Source of the DNA: Iodobacter ciconiae
GTDB lineage: Bacteria; Pseudomonadota; Gammaproteobacteria; Burkholderiales; Chitinibacteraceae
Assembly: GCF_003952345.1 (NCBI RefSeq)
Contig: NZ_CP034433.1
Coordinates: 806,001-870,000, forward strand
Length of the DNA stretch: 64,000 bases
Reading direction: 5' to 3'
The notes under the pieces were generated by a model. The model saw only the letters and a list, made by a program, of their open reading frames with translations. It was not told the DNA's origin and did no database searches. The stretch's first letter is position 1, and every line of letters begins with the position of its first letter. This document shows positions 26,207-36,015 of this stretch, piece by piece. The position numbers were made by a program, and so were the translations under genes.

Positions 26207-27505
26207 ATGGGTTTCCAGCAGGGCTTGAGTGGTTTAAGTGCGTCGTCCAAGAGCCTGGACGCAATTGGCAATAATATTGCCAACTCCAATACGGTGGGTT
26301 TTAAGCAATCGCGTTCAGAGTTTGCAGATATGTATGCAAATTCTTTTGCTACTTCATCCACTATTTCCGGGATGGGGGCGCGCACGGTTGCGGTGACTCA
26401 ACAATTTGCTCAGGGCAATGTAACGTCCACAAATAACCCGCTGGATATTGCAATTACCGGCAATGGTTACTTTCGCATGGTTGACGGCGAGTCTGTAAGC
26501 TACACCCGAAATGGCCAGTTTCAAGTCAATAAAGACGGGTTTATTGTAGGGAACACCGGGCAGAAGTTAACCGGCTGGCCATTTGAGATTACTGCTAATG
26601 CTTTGCAAAAAGGGGGTACACCAGCACCTTTACAGCTCTCGAATGGAAATATCGGTGCAAAAACCACAGGCTGGACCGAAGTGGCTGGGCTGGGTGTGAG
26701 CGCCGGTTTGCAGTTTGGAATGAATCTGGATGCCAGCCAGCTTCCTAAAGACAGAACAAATCCTCTGGCGACTAATTATGTGGGAGCGCTTAATCCTACC
26801 GATATTAAGACGTTTACCAATTCAACTTCGGCACAGGTTTATGATTCCCAGGGTGTAGCACATGCGTTGACGATTTATTTTACTAAAATGTCACCCAATA
26901 CCTGGGAGGTCAGGACACGGTTTGATAGTGATCCGGTTTCAGCTCCAAACGATCCGATTACCGGTTTGCCGTACCCTGATGTTGTTTTTGATTCAAACGG
27001 TAACCTGATCGACAATACCCCTCTCACATTTAGCACAACGCTAACCTCCGGTGCGACTTCACCGCTGGCTTTTCATATCGGTCTGGATGGAACAACCCAG
27101 TACGGTAGCCCGTTTGGTGTGAACAGCCTCAAGCAAGATGGTTACCCCGATGGTGTATTGACCGGTGTAGCTATCGATCGGGAAGGCGTGATACTGGGTA
27201 AATACTCCAATGGGCAAAACAGAGCCATTGGCCAGGTGACTCTGACTAACTTTACCAATTCCCAGGGCCTGCAAAACCTGGGGGATAATCGCTGGGCCGA
27301 AACATTTGCTTCGGGTCAGCCCAGAACCAATGACCCCGGCACCAGTGATCTGGGCACGCTTCAGTCTGCATCTGTGGAAGATGCAAACGTTGACCTGACT
27401 GGCGAGCTGGTAAATCTCATTACTGCCCAGCGTACATATCAGGCCAATGCGCAAACTATCAAAGCGCAGGATACTATTTTGCAAACGATTGTGAATTTGC
27501 GTTAA
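26207..27505 (+). CDS. flgE: Flagellar hook protein FlgE
   Basis: Hook subunit (432 aa). The N-terminus G-F-Q-Q-G-L-S-G-L-S-A-S-S-K-S-L-D and N-N-I-A-N-S-N-T-V-G-F-K, the D1 segment N-P-L-D-I-A-I-T-G-N-G-Y-F, and the C-terminal L-V-N-L-I-T-A-Q-R-T-Y-Q-A-N helix are all present. Length is within the usual range, slightly longer than enterobacterial FlgE. Confidence 0.97.
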   Translation: MGFQQGLSGLSASSKSLDAIGNNIANSNTVGFKQSRSEFADMYANSFATSSTISGMGARTVAVTQQFAQGNVTSTNNPLDIAITGNGYFRMVDGESVSYTRNGQFQVNKDGFIVGNTGQKLTGWPFEITANALQKGGTPAPLQLSNGNIGAKTTGWTEVAGLGVSAGLQFGMNLDASQLPKDRTNPLATNYVGALNPTDIKTFTNSTSAQVYDSQGVAHALTIYFTKMSPNTWEVRTRFDSDPVSAPNDPITGLPYPDVVFDSNGNLIDNTPLTFSTTLTSGATSPLAFHIGLDGTTQYGSPFGVNSLKQDGYPDGVLTGVAIDREGVILGKYSNGQNRAIGQVTLTNFTNSQGLQNLGDNRWAETFASGQPRTNDPGTSDLGTLQSASVEDANVDLTGELVNLITAQRTYQANAQTIKAQDTILQTIVNLR

Positions 27506-27584
27506 TAAATTAATTTTCTGGTGCGGGCCTGGTTATTGTGTCCGCGCCTTTCTTGTGATCTTCCCTGTGCCCGAGTGAAAATCG

Positions 27585-28325
27585 ATGGATCGTATGTTGT
27601 ACATTGCAATGACCGGCGCCAAGCAGACGATGCTGCGCCAGGCCTCTGTTGCTAACAATTTGGCGAATGTAGCTACTCCGGGCTTCAGGGCCGAGCTGAC
27701 TGCGGCACGTGCAGTACCGGTTATTGGCGGTTCAGGTATGCCGAGCCGGGCTTATGTTGTGGAGCAGACAACTGGTGCTGATTTTACTCCGGGCATTGTG
27801 CAGCAGACCGGGCGGCCACTGGATGTTGCGGTGAATGGTGAAGGCTGGCTTGCCGTACAAACACCAACAGGTGAAGCGTATACGCGTAATGGTGGGTTTG
27901 AAATTGATGCTGCGGGTCTGTTAAAAACACGTAGCGGTCTGGTTGTGCAAGGGGAAAGCGGCCCGCTGACTATTCCGGAAAACACTCGGATTACGATTGC
28001 AAAAGATGGCACGATCAATGGCGCGCCTTTTGATAATCCTGCTCAGGCGGTAGAGATTGGCAGGCTTAAACTGGTAAATCCACCCGAGCGTGAATTGGAA
28101 AAAGGCAGTGATGGCTTGTTTCGTCAAAGAAATGGCGAGGTGGCACAGGCGGATGCTGGTGTGAAACTTGCTTCTGAGTCTTTAGAGGTGAGTAATGTGA
28201 ACCCGGTTGATCAGCTGGTGCAAATGATCGGCTCACAACGCCAATATGATTTACAGATCAAAATGATGCAAACTGCAGACCAGAATGCAAGAAGTGCAGC
28301 GCAGCTGTTAACACTGACAGGCTGA
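27585..28325 (+). CDS. flgF: Flagellar basal-body rod protein FlgF
   Basis: Rod protein (246 aa) linking FlgC to the distal rod. N-terminal M-D-R-M-L-Y-I-A-M-T-G-A-K-Q-T and N-N-L-A-N-V-A-T-P-G-F-R motifs, a central R-P-L-D-V-A-V-N-G-E-G-W segment, and the C-terminal L-V-Q-M-I-G-S-Q-R-Q-Y helix identify it. An 80-base spacer separates it from flgE. Confidence 0.95.
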   Translation: MDRMLYIAMTGAKQTMLRQASVANNLANVATPGFRAELTAARAVPVIGGSGMPSRAYVVEQTTGADFTPGIVQQTGRPLDVAVNGEGWLAVQTPTGEAYTRNGGFEIDAAGLLKTRSGLVVQGESGPLTIPENTRITIAKDGTINGAPFDNPAQAVEIGRLKLVNPPERELEKGSDGLFRQRNGEVAQADAGVKLASESLEVSNVNPVDQLVQMIGSQRQYDLQIKMMQTADQNARSAAQLLTLTG

Positions 28326-28410
28326 TCTTGGTGAATCGGTGTTTATAAATAAAAAGCAGGGTGCGTTGTGTGCGCCCGATGGTCAATAAAAACAATAGGA
28401 AGTACGCATC

Positions 28411-29196
28411 ATGATGCGCTCGCTGTGGATTGCTAAAACCGGCATGGATGCCATGCAGATGAATGTAGATGTCATCTCGCATAATTTGGCCAACGTCAGT
28501 ACCAATGGTTTTAAGCGTGAGCGCGCGGTGTTTGAAGATCTGCTCTATCAGAATCTGCGTCAGCCCGGTGGCTCAACCAGTGCACAAACCCAGCAGCCAA
28601 CGGGGTTGCAACTGGGAACGGGTGTGCGCCCCGTGGCCACTGCACGTATTCATATGCAGGGTAATTTGCAGTTAACCGATGGCACTTTGGATGTGGCAAT
28701 TAATGGCCAGGGCTTTTTGCAAATTGCCATGCCAGATGGTACGACCGCCTATACGCGTGATGGCTCTTTTCAGGTGGATAGCCAGGGAGCCGTTGTTACG
28801 GCCAGTGGTTATGCTCTGCAGCCCGCTTTACAAGTGCCGCAGGGTACAACCAAATTAACAATTGCAAAGGATGGTACGGTAACGGCGATTGTGAATAACG
28901 ATGCTGCGGCACCTGTGCAGCTGGGAAATATTCAGCTTGCTACCTTTATCAATCCGCCAGGCCTGCAATCTGTGGGTGAAAATCTGTACTTGGAAACAAC
29001 CGCATCAGGTGCGCCAACTGTGGGTACGCCGGGAACAAATGGTCTGGGCGCGCTAAACCAGGGCTATGTAGAGACATCCAACGTGAATGTAACCGAAGAG
29101 CTTATCAATATGATTCAGGCTCAGCGATCATTTGAAATTAACTCGAAAGCGATTAAAACCTCTGATGAAATGCTGCAAAAACTGACGCAGCTCTAG
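28411..29196 (+). CDS. flgG: Distal rod protein FlgG
   Basis: Distal rod protein (261 aa). [16 protein letters not shown] and [13 protein letters not shown] motifs at the N-terminus, the FlgG-specific G-T-G-V-R-P segment (about residue 68) and the C-terminal [16 protein letters not shown] are standard. Length equals that of well-studied FlgG (about 260). Confidence 0.97.
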   Translation: MMRSLWIAKTGMDAMQMNVDVISHNLANVSTNGFKRERAVFEDLLYQNLRQPGGSTSAQTQQPTGLQLGTGVRPVATARIHMQGNLQLTDGTLDVAINGQGFLQIAMPDGTTAYTRDGSFQVDSQGAVVTASGYALQPALQVPQGTTKLTIAKDGTVTAIVNNDAAAPVQLGNIQLATFINPPGLQSVGENLYLETTASGAPTVGTPGTNGLGALNQGYVETSNVNVTEELINMIQAQRSFEINSKAIKTSDEMLQKLTQL

Positions 29197-29212
29197 CTTT
29201 GAAAGGATTGAA

Positions 29213-29896
29213 ATGATTGCTCGCTTCGCCGTTGCGGCAATGATTGCCGTTTTGCTTGCCGCTTGTACTACGCCTCCTTCGGTGGTTACTCAGCCAACCA
29301 CGGCAAGACCTGCACAGCCTGTGGTTGCAAGCATCAATAATGGCTCCATTTTTCAGCCCAATAGCTCGCGTTTACTGTTTGAAGAGCGCGTTGCCCGCAA
29401 TATTGGCGATTTGCTTAATATCACCATCGAGGAAAACCTTTCTGCGGTTAATACCTCAAATAGCAGCAGCAATAAAGCGGGCTCGCTTGATTACAGTACA
29501 GCCGGCAATATTCCCTTGCTTCCATGGAGCATTGAGCAATACTTTTCACGGGAAGCTTCTGCGGCTGTTAAGTTAGCAGGGACAAATAAATTTGAGGGTA
29601 AGGGGGCAACCAATAGCACCAACACCTTTAAAGGTACGATTGCCGTGACGGTGGTTGATTTGCTGGCAAATGGTAATTTGATTGTGGGCGGCGAAAAGCA
29701 GGTTGCAGTGAATAACCAGATTAATACTTTGCGTTTTACCGGGGTCATTAACCCGCTGGACATCAAGGCAGGGAATACGATTTCATCCAATAAAGTGGCT
29801 GATGCACGTATCGAGCAGCTGGGTGTTGGCTCTATGGCCGATGCTAATACCATAGGCTGGCTGCAGCGCTTTTTTTTAAGTGTGATGCCGTTCTGA
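29213..29896 (+). CDS. flgH: Flagellar L-ring lipoprotein FlgH
   Basis: Outer-membrane L-ring subunit (227 aa). A lipoprotein signal with lipobox L-A-A-C puts the lipidated Cys at about residue 18. The body contains R-N-I-G-D-L-L-N-I-T-I-E-E-N and the conserved G-N-L-I-V-G-G-E-K-Q-V-A-V-N-N and F-T-G-V-I-N-P-L-D-I segments. It begins 17 bases after flgG and precedes flgI, so the L and P rings are made together. Confidence 0.96.
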   Translation: MIARFAVAAMIAVLLAACTTPPSVVTQPTTARPAQPVVASINNGSIFQPNSSRLLFEERVARNIGDLLNITIEENLSAVNTSNSSSNKAGSLDYSTAGNIPLLPWSIEQYFSREASAAVKLAGTNKFEGKGATNSTNTFKGTIAVTVVDLLANGNLIVGGEKQVAVNNQINTLRFTGVINPLDIKAGNTISSNKVADARIEQLGVGSMADANTIGWLQRFFLSVMPF

Positions 29897-29961
29897 ATCT
29901 GTTGTCCGGGTTGGGCATAGATGGTTTTGATCTGATTGACCGCTCTTAATAGGTTGTGTGT

Positions 29962-31053
29962 ATGTCCCGGTTTGCCCTGATCTGCTGCTTTTTATTTACG
30001 CTTGTGCCCGTTCACGCTGAAAAGCTGAAAGAGCTGGCGTCCGTTGCCGGTGTGCGTAATAACCAGCTGGTGGGTTATGGTTTGGTGGTGGGGCTGGACG
30101 GGAGTGGGGATCAAACTACGCAAACGCCGTTTACCGTGCAATCGGTTGTGAATATGCTGACTAATCTGGGTATTCAAGTGCCTAGTGGTGGTAATTTGCA
30201 GCTCAAAAACGTAGCCGCCGTCACGGTTACATCTACCTTGCCTGCCTTTGCAAGGCCTGGCCAGCCGCTGGATGTGACCATTGCCTCGATCGGTAATGCA
30301 AAATCCCTGCGTGGTGGCACATTGCTGATGGCACCGCTAAAAGGTGCCGACGGGCAAATTTATGCGATGGCCCAGGGCAATATTATTGTGGCCGGAGCTG
30401 GCGCATCGGCGGGGGGCTCCAGCACTCAGGTGAATCAGCTGGCTACCGGGCGTATTCCGTCAGGGGCGACGGTTGAAAAATCGGTGCCTACGCTACTGGG
30501 TAATGGCGAGTTTGTTCAGCTGGAGCTGCTGACTACAGATTTTACAACCGCCAATCGTGTTGTGAATGCAGTGAATACACAGTATCCGGGTACGGCCGTG
30601 GCCTTGGATGGGCGCGTGATTCAGGTCCGTGCACCTCAGGACAATAATTTACGTGTGGCTTTTTTATCTCGCCTGGAAAATATCGATGTCACTCCGGCAG
30701 AATCGGGGCCCAAGGTTATTATCAATGCCCGTACGGGTTCGATTGTGATGAATCAGTCGGTTAAGCTCGATAGCTGTGCAATTTCCCATGGTAATTTAAC
30801 GGTGACCATTACCGCAGATAATACGGTGGTGCAGCCTAATCCCTTGGCCGGTGGAAAAACCGCAAAAGTACAAAATGCAGATATCCAGATTCAGGCTGAT
30901 AAAGGGCCGATTGCCCGCCTGCCTAAATCCAGCACGCTGCGTGACGTGGTACGTGCGCTTAATGCAGTGGGAGCAACGCCGCAGGATTTGCTGGCAATTT
31001 TGCAGGCGATGAAAGCGGCAGGCAGCTTGAAAGCCGAGCTGGAAGTAATTTGA
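29962..31053 (+). CDS. flgI: Flagellar P-ring protein FlgI
   Basis: Periplasmic P-ring subunit (363 aa) with a signal peptide cleaved after V-H-A (about residue 18). The mature start E-K-L-K-E-L-A-S-V-A-G-V-R, N-Q-L-V-G-Y-G-L-V-V-G-L-D-G-S-G-D and the C-terminal G-A-T-P-Q-D-L-L-A-I-L-Q-A-M-K-A-A-G are hallmark FlgI sequence. ATG 29962 is preferred to GTG 29956 because AGG at 29951-29953 is properly spaced. Confidence 0.96.
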   Translation: MSRFALICCFLFTLVPVHAEKLKELASVAGVRNNQLVGYGLVVGLDGSGDQTTQTPFTVQSVVNMLTNLGIQVPSGGNLQLKNVAAVTVTSTLPAFARPGQPLDVTIASIGNAKSLRGGTLLMAPLKGADGQIYAMAQGNIIVAGAGASAGGSSTQVNQLATGRIPSGATVEKSVPTLLGNGEFVQLELLTTDFTTANRVVNAVNTQYPGTAVALDGRVIQVRAPQDNNLRVAFLSRLENIDVTPAESGPKVIINARTGSIVMNQSVKLDSCAISHGNLTVTITADNTVVQPNPLAGGKTAKVQNADIQIQADKGPIARLPKSSTLRDVVRALNAVGATPQDLLAILQAMKAAGSLKAELEVI

Positions 31054-31189
31054 TGGTTGATATTATTTAAGCGCTGCTTAGTCTAAGCAATTAATTCATT
31101 ATATTTTTCTGATACCCCGCTACCTGATCATTACTCCGGCATAGTTATTGCTTGATACTTGCTTAATCCTTTATGAAGCGCAGCCCAGA

Positions 31190-32047
31190 ATGATCTCCTC
31201 TGCTCATCCTTCCAGCAATGATCTTGCCATCGATGTTCGCGGCGTGGATAGCTTGCGCCAGCTGGCACGTAAAGATCCTAATCAGGCTGCGCTCGCTGTT
31301 GCGCGTGAGTTTGAAGCTTTACTGACTAGCCAGATGCTGAAATCAATGCGCGAGGCAACCCCTAAATATGATGAGATGGAATCTGGCACTGCGGAGATGT
31401 TTCGCAGTATGCATGATCAGCAGTTGAGCCAGATGTGGTCCAAGCAGGGTGGCGTAGGATTTGCCGAATCGATTGTGCGGCAGATTGAGCTGCAACGTGA
31501 TCCTTCGCTTTATCAAAAACCTTCTCCTGCATTTCACCATACTTTGCCAGCGGCAAAAGCCGCCGAGTCTTCGGCAAAAGATGCCGTTTTAAGTGGCCAT
31601 TCTTTTGCTTCCACGCTGGCTGGCAATGCAAGCTCTGCCGCAGCATCTTTAGGTGTCTCGCCGCACGTGCTGGTTGCGCATGCGGCGCTGGAGTCGGGAT
31701 GGGGGAAAAAGCCCATTAAAGATTCGGAAGGGGGAGATAGTCACAATTTGTTTGGTATTAAGGCAAGCAAAGACTGGAAAGGCAAAACGGCCGATATTAC
31801 TACCACCGAGTTTGTGGGCGGGCAGGCGCAAAAGCGGGTTGAGCGTTTCCGGGTTTATGATTCTTATGCAGATTCGTTTAATGATTACGCCAGCCTGATC
31901 AAGCGTCGTTATGCCGATGCCGTAGGACAGGGAGCTGATGCGCAGGCTTATGCGCGTGCCTTGCAATCGGGCGGGTATGCAACTGATCCGCAATACGCGA
32001 ATAAATTAGCACAGGTCGCCGAACAATTACGCCGCCAATTAGCATAA
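31190..32047 (+). CDS. flgJ: Rod-assembly muramidase FlgJ
   Basis: Bifunctional rod-cap and peptidoglycan hydrolase (285 aa). The N-terminal rod-scaffold domain (about 1-105) contains A-R-E-F-E-A-L-L-T-S-Q-M-L-K-S-M-R. The C-terminal GH73 glucosaminidase domain (about 145-285) contains H-A-A-L-E-S-G-W-G-K-K, with catalytic Glu about residue 168, and H-N-L-F-G-I-K. It opens the wall for the growing rod. ATG 31190 gives the family start; an in-frame TTG 42 bases upstream is less likely. Confidence 0.94.
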   Translation: MISSAHPSSNDLAIDVRGVDSLRQLARKDPNQAALAVAREFEALLTSQMLKSMREATPKYDEMESGTAEMFRSMHDQQLSQMWSKQGGVGFAESIVRQIELQRDPSLYQKPSPAFHHTLPAAKAAESSAKDAVLSGHSFASTLAGNASSAAASLGVSPHVLVAHAALESGWGKKPIKDSEGGDSHNLFGIKASKDWKGKTADITTTEFVGGQAQKRVERFRVYDSYADSFNDYASLIKRRYADAVGQGADAQAYARALQSGGYATDPQYANKLAQVAEQLRRQLA

Positions 32048-32062
32048 GGGGTCAGTTTTTGA

Positions 32063-32078
32063 TGGCCCGGCAGCTGCG
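32063..32078 (+). promoter_or_regulatory. Possible sigma-54 promoter of flgKL
   Basis: TGGCCC (32063-32068) and CTGCG (32074-32078) keep the sigma-54 GG-to-GC spacing of 12 bases but deviate at one or two consensus positions. It lies about 70 bases before the flgK ATG and after the flgJ stop, so flgKL may have their own promoter. Confidence 0.4.
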
Positions 32079-32145
32079 GGTGTTTAGAGCGGTCTTTAAG
32101 TATTGGCCATTTGTGCCGATAAAATAGTAGCAAAGGAGTGGCATC

Positions 32146-34407
32146 ATGGGCGCCAGTGTTTTTGGTATTGGTTTAAGTGGCTTAAATACAGCAAGCCTGG
32201 GTTTGAGCACAACGGGTCATAATATTGCAAATGCCAATACACAGGGCTATTCACGCCAGAGTATCAAGCAAAGCGCTCCCTATCCCCTGTATACGGGGAA
32301 TGGTTTTACAGGTTTGGGGGTGCGTGTTGATACGGTGCAGCGCTCTTATGACGAGTTTTTAACCAAGCAAGTGCAATCGGCTACTTCACAAAATAGTTAT
32401 TACGACACGTATCTGGCCGAGATCAAGCAAGTTGATAATCTGGTGGCAGACCCTGCTGCCGGCGTGTCGCCTGTTTTGCAGTCATTTTTTAGTGCTGTGC
32501 AGGGAATCTCTACGAACCCTGCATCTTTGCCCGCCCGGCAATCTTTGATGAGTAATGCTCAGGGGCTGGTGAACCGTTTTCAGGTGTTTGACCAGCGTCT
32601 TTCTGAAATGCGTGCAGGGGTAAATGGTAATTTAGTTAGTGCCGCAGATCATGTTACGGCCCTGTCGAAACAAATAGCCCAGATTAACGGGCAAATTGTT
32701 ATATCAAGCGGTAGCGGACAATTGCCCAATGATTTGCTGGATCAGCGTGATCAAATGGTGCTTGATTTAAATAGCCTGGTAAAGGCAACTTCAATTAAAC
32801 AAAGTGATGGCTCTATTAACGTTTTTATCGGTAATGGGCAAAACCTGGTTGTAGGGGGGACGGCCTATTCAATTGCGGCCAAGCCTTCGACGGCGGATCC
32901 GCAGCGGCTTTCGATTGTGTACACCCAAGGTTCTATCGATGTGGAAATTCCCGAAGATATGCTAACTGGCGGGCAATTGGGGGGATTACTGGAGTATCGG
33001 GGTAAAACGCTGGATTCTGCGCAAAATTCGATTGAGCGTATGGCTCTGGTACTGGGTCAGACATTTAATGCCCAGATGCGCCAGGGGCAGGATTTGTACG
33101 GCAATATGGGTACAAACTTTTTTGATTACCAGCAGAGCAGCGTGTCATTTAATCATACGGTCGCCGGGGTGAGTACGGTGTTTGCAACGGTTGGTTTACC
33201 TGTTGGAGTGAAAAGTGTGACGAGTGATTATTCGCTCACTTTCACCGGTACGGCAGGGAGTGAATACAGCATCACACGCTTGTCTGATAATGTTAGTCAA
33301 ACGGTGAGTGCCGCAGTGATGGGAACGAACCCGACAGTCTTAGGCTTGAGCTGGAGTGTGCCCGGGGTGATGGCAGCAGGAGAAACGTTAGGGGTGAGTA
33401 TGCCTCCGGCTATAGGCAATGTTTTATCCAACCTGAATAACACGGCGGCAGTTCCACCCGCTCTGGCTCCTTTGCTGGGTGGGTATATCGAGGATGTGAG
33501 CAAGGTTCAGCCTAGTGATTACGAAGTGTTCTTTAATGGCACAGATTATCAGGTAACAAGGCAGTCAGATGGCCAGCGTACCCAGATTACGGGGGCGCAA
33601 TTTACCAATAATGCTAACGCAATCAGTGTGGATGGCTTGCACCTGAGTTTTTCCCAGGGAGTCCCCACGACCGGAGACCGGTTTACTGTTCAGCCCTATG
33701 TTGGTTTTAGCCGGGGACTGAGTATTAAGCCTACAGACCCCCGGGTGATTGCGGCAGGTCTCCCTATTCTTTCGGATACGCAGCGCACCAATACAGGCAC
33801 AGGAAAAATCGGGCAAGTTGGTATTGATTCTGCCTCTACTGTGACAACGCAATCTGCGGTAAGTCCCCAGCTAAAAAATCAGGTTGATATCATGTTCTCG
33901 GTACCAACCGTAGGCCCACAGGCCGGCATTTTATCGTATAGCCTCGCTGATACTGTTTCTGGTGCAACAGCTGGCCCTTTGACCTATGTGGCAGGGCAAA
34001 CAATTGCGTATAACGGCTGGAATGTAAAGATAGATGGTCAGCCTGCTCAGGGAGATAAGTTCTCTGTTAAAGCAGGCACTTCTCTGGACGCAGACGGGCG
34101 CAATGCTTTAAAACTGGGTGAATTGCAATCCAAAAAAATAATTGATGGTGGCAAGGCCAACTATCAGGAAGCATATGGGCAGATGGTGGCGGTGATTGGC
34201 GCAAAAACCAATGAAGTTACTATTATGTCAACGGCACAAACGGAAGTACTAAAACAGGCTGGAATTTCCCGTGATTCTGTTTCAGCGGTTAATTTGGATG
34301 AAGAAGCCGCTAATTTATTGCGCTATCAACAGGCTTATCAGGCATCAAGCAAAGTGATTCAAATTGCCCAGCAAGCATTTGATGCCATTGTGCGTATTGG
34401 TGGTTAA
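32146..34407 (+). CDS. flgK: Flagellar hook-filament junction protein FlgK (HAP1)
   Basis: First hook-filament junction protein (753 aa). The N-terminus G-I-G-L-S-G-L-N-T-A-S-L-G-L and N-I-A-N-A-N-T-Q-G-Y-S-R-Q and the C-terminal V-N-L-D-E-E-A-A-N-L-L-R-Y-Q-Q-A-Y-Q are diagnostic. It is about 200 residues longer than the E. coli protein; the surplus lies in the surface-exposed middle (about residues 330-640) and is rich in Thr, Ser and Gly. AAGGAG precedes the ATG. Confidence 0.95.
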   Translation: MGASVFGIGLSGLNTASLGLSTTGHNIANANTQGYSRQSIKQSAPYPLYTGNGFTGLGVRVDTVQRSYDEFLTKQVQSATSQNSYYDTYLAEIKQVDNLVADPAAGVSPVLQSFFSAVQGISTNPASLPARQSLMSNAQGLVNRFQVFDQRLSEMRAGVNGNLVSAADHVTALSKQIAQINGQIVISSGSGQLPNDLLDQRDQMVLDLNSLVKATSIKQSDGSINVFIGNGQNLVVGGTAYSIAAKPSTADPQRLSIVYTQGSIDVEIPEDMLTGGQLGGLLEYRGKTLDSAQNSIERMALVLGQTFNAQMRQGQDLYGNMGTNFFDYQQSSVSFNHTVAGVSTVFATVGLPVGVKSVTSDYSLTFTGTAGSEYSITRLSDNVSQTVSAAVMGTNPTVLGLSWSVPGVMAAGETLGVSMPPAIGNVLSNLNNTAAVPPALAPLLGGYIEDVSKVQPSDYEVFFNGTDYQVTRQSDGQRTQITGAQFTNNANAISVDGLHLSFSQGVPTTGDRFTVQPYVGFSRGLSIKPTDPRVIAAGLPILSDTQRTNTGTGKIGQVGIDSASTVTTQSAVSPQLKNQVDIMFSVPTVGPQAGILSYSLADTVSGATAGPLTYVAGQTIAYNGWNVKIDGQPAQGDKFSVKAGTSLDADGRNALKLGELQSKKIIDGGKANYQEAYGQMVAVIGAKTNEVTIMSTAQTEVLKQAGISRDSVSAVNLDEEAANLLRYQQAYQASSKVIQIAQQAFDAIVRIGG

Positions 34408-34452
34408 CAGGTGTAAATGGTTGTTGTTTGGCATTTATAAGGAATAATTAGC

Positions 34453-35913
34453 ATGCGTATCGCAACCACGACGATTTACAAGCAAGGTGCTGCCGAATTG
34501 CAACGCCACTCCAACGTGCAAGCGAAATTGCAGAATCAGTTATCGACGGGGCGTCGTGTTTTGACCCCTGCAGATGATCCTATTTCATCTGCAAAAGTAT
34601 TGGATATTACTCAGGCGCAAGAGTTGAATAAACAGTATGCCGTTAATAGCCAGACGGCAGATTCTGCAATGCGTCTTTCTGAGTCAACCTTGCAGCAGGT
34701 CTCGGATCTTTTACATGATATTTATTCACTGGCAGTGAAAGCAGGGAATCCTTCCCAGACATTGGCAGAAAAAAAGTTACTCGATTCTGAGTTGCAAGGG
34801 CAGTACAAGGAGATGATGAGTCTTGCCAATGCAACAGATGGTGTGGGTGCGTATCTGTTTTCCGGGTTTAAAGGTTCTACCCAGCCCTTTAGTGAAACAT
34901 CTTTTGGCAATGTGATTTACTCTGGCGACGATGGCCAGCGTCAAATGCAGATATCGGGGTCCAGGCAAATTCCGGTATCAGAATCGGGTTATCAGATCTT
35001 TCAGGCAGGGCGCACTGGTAATGGCAATTTTGTGAACTCTGCAAATGCCGTGGCTCCCGGCAACTCGGGAAGCGGGGTGATTAGCCCGGGTGAGGTGGTG
35101 GATATTACCAAATGGAACGATCCGGCTCATTCACAGAAATTTAAAATTGAATTTCAATCGGTTGATGATCCGGCTAAACCCGGCAAGCCTGTGATTGCTT
35201 ACGATATTATTGATAATCAGGCTTTGTTAACCGATGGGGTGACGGCTAACCCGAATTTTAATAAATCAATTGTTGATGGCCACGATTACACTGCGGGGGC
35301 AAGGCCTGTTATTCCTGGGACACTTAATAATTACCCGCGTGCTTATATACCAGGTGGTGATATTGCGTTTAAAAGTCTGGCAACCGATCCTGTTGGTGTC
35401 CCCCCTGTTGCCGCCTGGGATTATGGCATAAAGATGAATGTGACGGGGCAGCCTGCAGTAGTGATCGGGCCGCTTGGCACTGGTCCAACTCCGAGCGGGC
35501 CGGTTTCCAGTGGTGTAATGGATTCTTTTAATGTGGATCCTAGCCGCAGTAATGGCGATATTTTTCAAACTATGAAGGTTTTTTCTGACGCGCTAAATGC
35601 ATATCAGACCAGCCCTACCGGCATGGCTAATTTTCAAAACCAGCTCAATACTGTTTTGCAAAACACCAGCAATATGCTGACAAATGTTTTGTCTTCCCAG
35701 GGAAATCTCGGGGCGAGGATGATTGAAACTCAGTCGGTGCAGGACACGAATGGTGATTTAAAAGTGCAATACGGGCAGACATTGTCACATTTGCAGGATT
35801 TGGATTATTCAATTGCATTAAGTGATTTTTCTTTAACGCAAACCTTGCTTGAGGCATCAAGAAAATCTTTTTCCCAAGTGCAAGGCTTAAGTCTGTTTCA
35901 GTACATTAGTTAA
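34453..35913 (+). CDS. flgL: Flagellar hook-filament junction protein FlgL (HAP3)
   Basis: Second junction protein (486 aa). Flagellin-like ends are present: M-R-I-A-T-T-T-I-Y and Q-N-Q-L-S-T-G-R-R-V-L-T-P-A-D-D-P at the N-terminus and L-Q-D-L-D-Y-S-I-A-L-S-D-F at the C-terminus. At 486 residues it is clearly longer than enterobacterial FlgL (317); an insertion occupies about residues 200-370. It follows flgK by 45 bases and is the last gene before the terminator. Confidence 0.94.
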   Translation: MRIATTTIYKQGAAELQRHSNVQAKLQNQLSTGRRVLTPADDPISSAKVLDITQAQELNKQYAVNSQTADSAMRLSESTLQQVSDLLHDIYSLAVKAGNPSQTLAEKKLLDSELQGQYKEMMSLANATDGVGAYLFSGFKGSTQPFSETSFGNVIYSGDDGQRQMQISGSRQIPVSESGYQIFQAGRTGNGNFVNSANAVAPGNSGSGVISPGEVVDITKWNDPAHSQKFKIEFQSVDDPAKPGKPVIAYDIIDNQALLTDGVTANPNFNKSIVDGHDYTAGARPVIPGTLNNYPRAYIPGGDIAFKSLATDPVGVPPVAAWDYGIKMNVTGQPAVVIGPLGTGPTPSGPVSSGVMDSFNVDPSRSNGDIFQTMKVFSDALNAYQTSPTGMANFQNQLNTVLQNTSNMLTNVLSSQGNLGARMIETQSVQDTNGDLKVQYGQTLSHLQDLDYSIALSDFSLTQTLLEASRKSFSQVQGLSLFQYIS

Positions 35914-35921
35914 TTGAAAAG

Positions 35922-35942
35922 CGGCCATTACTGGCCGTTTTT
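35922..35942 (+). terminator. Intrinsic terminator of the flg operon
   Basis: CGGCCA (35922-35927) pairs with TGGCCG (35932-35937), loop TTAC, followed by five T. It lies eight bases after the flgL stop. Confidence 0.85.
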
Positions 35943-36015
35943 CGATTAGGCTGCATACAAATCTTCCTGAACAAGGCTCAAGCTGCTTTGGGCTGACTCC
36001 TGTATTATCCGCTCC

